From: Maritimibacter sp.
GTDB taxonomy: Bacteria > Pseudomonadota > Alphaproteobacteria > Rhodobacterales > Rhodobacteraceae
DNA: 64,000 bases
Direction: 5' to 3'
Assembly (NCBI GenBank): GCA_002695005.1
Contig: NZNT01000029.1
Span: forward strand, 310,001 to 374,000
In this document: positions 62,431 to 64,000 of the stretch, piece by piece
Position numbering within the stretch: position 1 is the first letter of the stretch
Layout: each line of letters begins with the position of its first letter
Notes under the pieces: generated by a model
What the model was told of the DNA's origin: nothing
Databases searched by the model: none
The model's input: the letters and a program-made list of their open reading frames with translations, nothing else
Program-made: the position numbers and the translations under genes

Positions 62431-63441
62431 TTACATGCTGGCGTTGATCTCTTGTGCGGCAGCGATGTTGTCGGCGCCTACGTCGCCTTCGAACTGCTCC
62501 CACACCGGTTTCATTGCGTCGACCCAGGCCTGACGCTGCTCCGGCGTCAGCTCGCGGATCACGCCGCCAGCGTCGAGGATGGCCTGACGGTTGTCAGCAT
62601 CGACCTCGGCAATGGCTGCGTTGCGCTCCTCGGTTACCTCATCGAGGATCGTGGTGAACTGCTCACGCACGTCGTCGTCGAGGCTGTCGAGCCAATCGAC
62701 CGATGCCACGACCATGTAGTCGAGAAGACCGTGGTTGGTCTCGGTGATGCCGTCCTGAACTTCGAAGAACTTCTGCCCGTAGATGTTGGACCAGGTGTTC
62801 TCCTGCCCGTCGACAACGCCGGTTTGCAGCGCGCCGTAGACTTCGGAGAAAGCCATCGGCTGGGGCGAGGCGTCGAGCGCTTCCATCTGCGCGACGAGCA
62901 CGTCGGACGGCTGCACACGGAACTTGAGGCCAGCGGCGTCAGACGGCATTTCGAGCGGCTTGTTGGCCGAGAACTGCTTGAGTCCGTTGTGCCAGAACGC
63001 CATGCCCTGAAGGCCGCGGCGCTGCATCGCGTCTTTCATGCCTTCGCCGGTTTCGGATTTCTGGAACGCTTCCACGGCATTCATGTTCTTGAACATGAAG
63101 GGCAGGTCGAAGATGCGGTAGACCTTGGTGAAGGTCTCGAATTTCGACAGCGACGGCGCGGCGAGCTGAACGTCGCCCTGAAGCATGGCTTCAAGCACCT
63201 GGTCATCGTTGTAGAGCGTCGAGTTGGGGTAGACCTCCATGCAGGCGGTCCCGTCCATCTCGGCGTTCACGCGCTCCATGAGAAGGCTCGCGGCGATGCC
63301 CTTGGGGTGCTTGTCGGTGTTGGTAACGTGGCTGAACTTGATCACCATTTCACCGTCGTCGCAGGCGGCGATGGCGGCGGTACCGGCGAATGTGCCGGCG
63401 GCGAAGGTGGCGGCTGTAAGTGCCGTTGTCAGGACTTTCAT
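62431..63441 (-). CDS. dctP: C4-dicarboxylate TRAP transporter substrate-binding protein
   Basis: 336-residue periplasmic binding protein. Signal peptide MKVLTTALTAATFAAGTFAG plus TAAIAA; mature part begins CDDGEMVIKFSHVTNTDKHP. The family features GLKFRVQPSDVLVAQMEALDA (substrate Arg), GALQTGVVDGQENTWSNIY and LLDYMVVASVDWLDSL match the malate/succinate/fumarate-binding DctP of Rhodobacter. GGAGGAGAG precedes ATG 63441. It is the first gene of dctPQM and lies downstream of the tandem operators and a DctD-like activator gene. Confidence 0.94.
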   Translation of the reverse strand: MKVLTTALTAATFAAGTFAGTAAIAACDDGEMVIKFSHVTNTDKHPKGIAASLLMERVNAEMDGTACMEVYPNSTLYNDDQVLEAMLQGDVQLAAPSLSKFETFTKVYRIFDLPFMFKNMNAVEAFQKSETGEGMKDAMQRRGLQGMAFWHNGLKQFSANKPLEMPSDAAGLKFRVQPSDVLVAQMEALDASPQPMAFSEVYGALQTGVVDGQENTWSNIYGQKFFEVQDGITETNHGLLDYMVVASVDWLDSLDDDVREQFTTILDEVTEERNAAIAEVDADNRQAILDAGGVIRELTPEQRQAWVDAMKPVWEQFEGDVGADNIAAAQEINASM

Positions 63442-63612
63442 GATCTCTCCTCCATGTATCTCCCGGCCCCGAAGGGTCCGCAGCTATGTGGCGAGGAGTC
63501 ATGCAAAGCGGCAAGGGCTGATTTGACGCAGGGACATGACGAGAAAAAGACAAATATTATCAGTTATTTAACGGATACTATTCCAGGCCGTTAGCGGACG
63601 GGTGCGCCAAGG

Positions 63613-63663
63613 TGTGCGCAATCCCGCACGATGTTCGCGCCAGTCTGTGCGAGATTTCGCACA
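63613..63663. promoter_or_regulatory. Tandem TGTGCG-N6-CGCAC operators upstream of dctP
   Basis: Site 1 TGTGCG-N6-CGCACG (63613-63630) and site 2 TGTGCG-N6-CGCACA (63646-63663) have centres 33 bp apart, three helical turns. They begin about 170 bases upstream of dctP, where upstream activating sequences of DctD-type sigma-54 activators lie. I did not find a convincing -24/-12 element between them and dctP. Confidence 0.6.
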
Positions 63664-63793
63664 CTTCGAGTCGTCCAGAGTTCTCCTAGATGTTGCGCGC
63701 CTTTGGTGCGCTCAGCCCTAATTGCTTTCAAGCCACGCAGGCTCTGGAAAGCGAGCCCTCCACGCCCCCCGAGGCAGAGAACAAGTGTGCGGA

Positions 63794-64000
63794 TCAAATC
63801 CGAAAGTCTTCAGGTTTGATCCCATGCCGCGCGAGCTTGTCATAAAACGTCTTGCGCGGGAGTTTGAGGCTGCGCGCGGCTTCGGTCGCCTGACCTCCGT
63901 GGTTGCGCAGCGCTTCGATGAGAAAGGCGCGTTCAACTTCGGCCATGCGCTCGGCAAGCCCGATGTCGCCATCGCCGACCGGCTCGGCGATCCCCATGGC
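63794..64000 (-). CDS. DctD-like sigma-54-dependent response regulator, C-terminal end (partial)
   Basis: Only the last 67-68 codons lie in the window; the frame continues past the right edge. The visible part is the Fis-type helix-turn-helix (FLIEALRNHGGQATEAARSL, then KLPRKTFYDKLARHGIKPED), as at the C-terminus of DctD and other NtrC-family activators. Its place directly upstream of dctPQM on the same strand, with tandem operators between, supports DctD, the partner of the DctB kinase that switches on C4-dicarboxylate uptake. The receiver and AAA+ domains are outside the window. Confidence 0.82.
   Translation of the reverse strand, partial: AMGIAEPVGDGDIGLAERMAEVERAFLIEALRNHGGQATEAARSLKLPRKTFYDKLARHGIKPEDFRI

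Noticed and set aside
63442-63612. Sigma-54 (-24/-12) promoter for dctP
   Set aside because: The best GG-N10-GC candidate (minus strand, 63466-63479) matches the consensus poorly and lies very close to the start codon, so I did not annotate it.

Overview
The window is a chromosomal segment of a high-GC alphaproteobacterium, most likely a marine Rhodobacteraceae (Roseobacter-group) bacterium. Supporting signs are the rpsT-dnaA-dnaN-recF-gyrB core, two TRAP transporters, ubiE-ubiB beside mutM, the succinylase-type dapD/dapE pair, two Hint-domain secreted-type proteins, and many small membrane proteins. It is almost entirely coding. Neighbouring genes often overlap by ATGA or GTGA, so operons can be read directly. 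I see no rRNA, tRNA, CRISPR array or insertion sequence. All family names come from reading motifs and overall sequence character; no database search was run.

Region by region. 1-5007: tail of a GcvT-family aminomethyltransferase, a TRAP transporter (SBP, small and large permease) coupled to an alpha/beta hydrolase and a YciI-like protein, then rpe. 5011-10210 (minus): dapE, a DUF2064 protein, rnr and an MltB-like lytic transglycosylase. 10488-13828: two coupled Hint-domain proteins and a lipoprotein. 13856-18454: an ion and stress membrane cluster (DUF389, two Na+/Ca2+-exchanger-family proteins, DUF4336, GlsB/YeaQ type). 18564-25041: dapD, a LOG-family protein, an APH-like kinase, ubiE-ubiB, an unknown membrane protein abutting mutM. 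25106-28478: enoyl-CoA hydratase, a DEAD-box helicase with a long basic tail, rpsT. 29009-36535: dnaA, dnaN, recF, VOC, LysE, a 50-residue membrane protein on the other strand, gyrB.

36569-40884: glutaryl-CoA dehydrogenase with a family III CoA-transferase and a divergent LysR regulator (glutarate/lysine/tryptophan catabolism), then an FAH-family enzyme. 40978-46510: a His-tailed MFS protein followed by a tightly coupled arsenic operon, an ArsR-ArsC fusion, the ArsJ-associated GAPDH, ArsJ and Acr3. It combines arsenate reduction with arsenite efflux, and arsenate trapping as 1-arseno-3-phosphoglycerate with organoarsenical efflux. 46571-50444: a BrkB-like protein, a broken gene, a ClpP-fold periplasmic-type protein coupled to a coiled-coil membrane protein, and DoxX. 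50611-52397: an unusual three-gene set, two tiny membrane proteins plus a polytopic membrane protein with H-x3-H pairs and a C-terminal cyclic-nucleotide-binding domain.

52452-56105: an FAD monooxygenase, a LysR regulator, DUF4386 and an NAD(P)-binding protein. 56106-56736 is non-coding but structured. It holds a strong terminator, a well-formed candidate small RNA (promoter, GNRA hairpin, terminator whose loop carries CCTCCTCCC) and a folded leader before an NMT1/THI5-type ABC transporter operon (56737-60225, ending in an SDR). 60295-64000 (minus): a second TRAP system of the C4-dicarboxylate dctPQM type, with tandem TGTGCG-N6-CGCAC operators upstream and the C-terminus of a DctD-like sigma-54 activator at the right edge.
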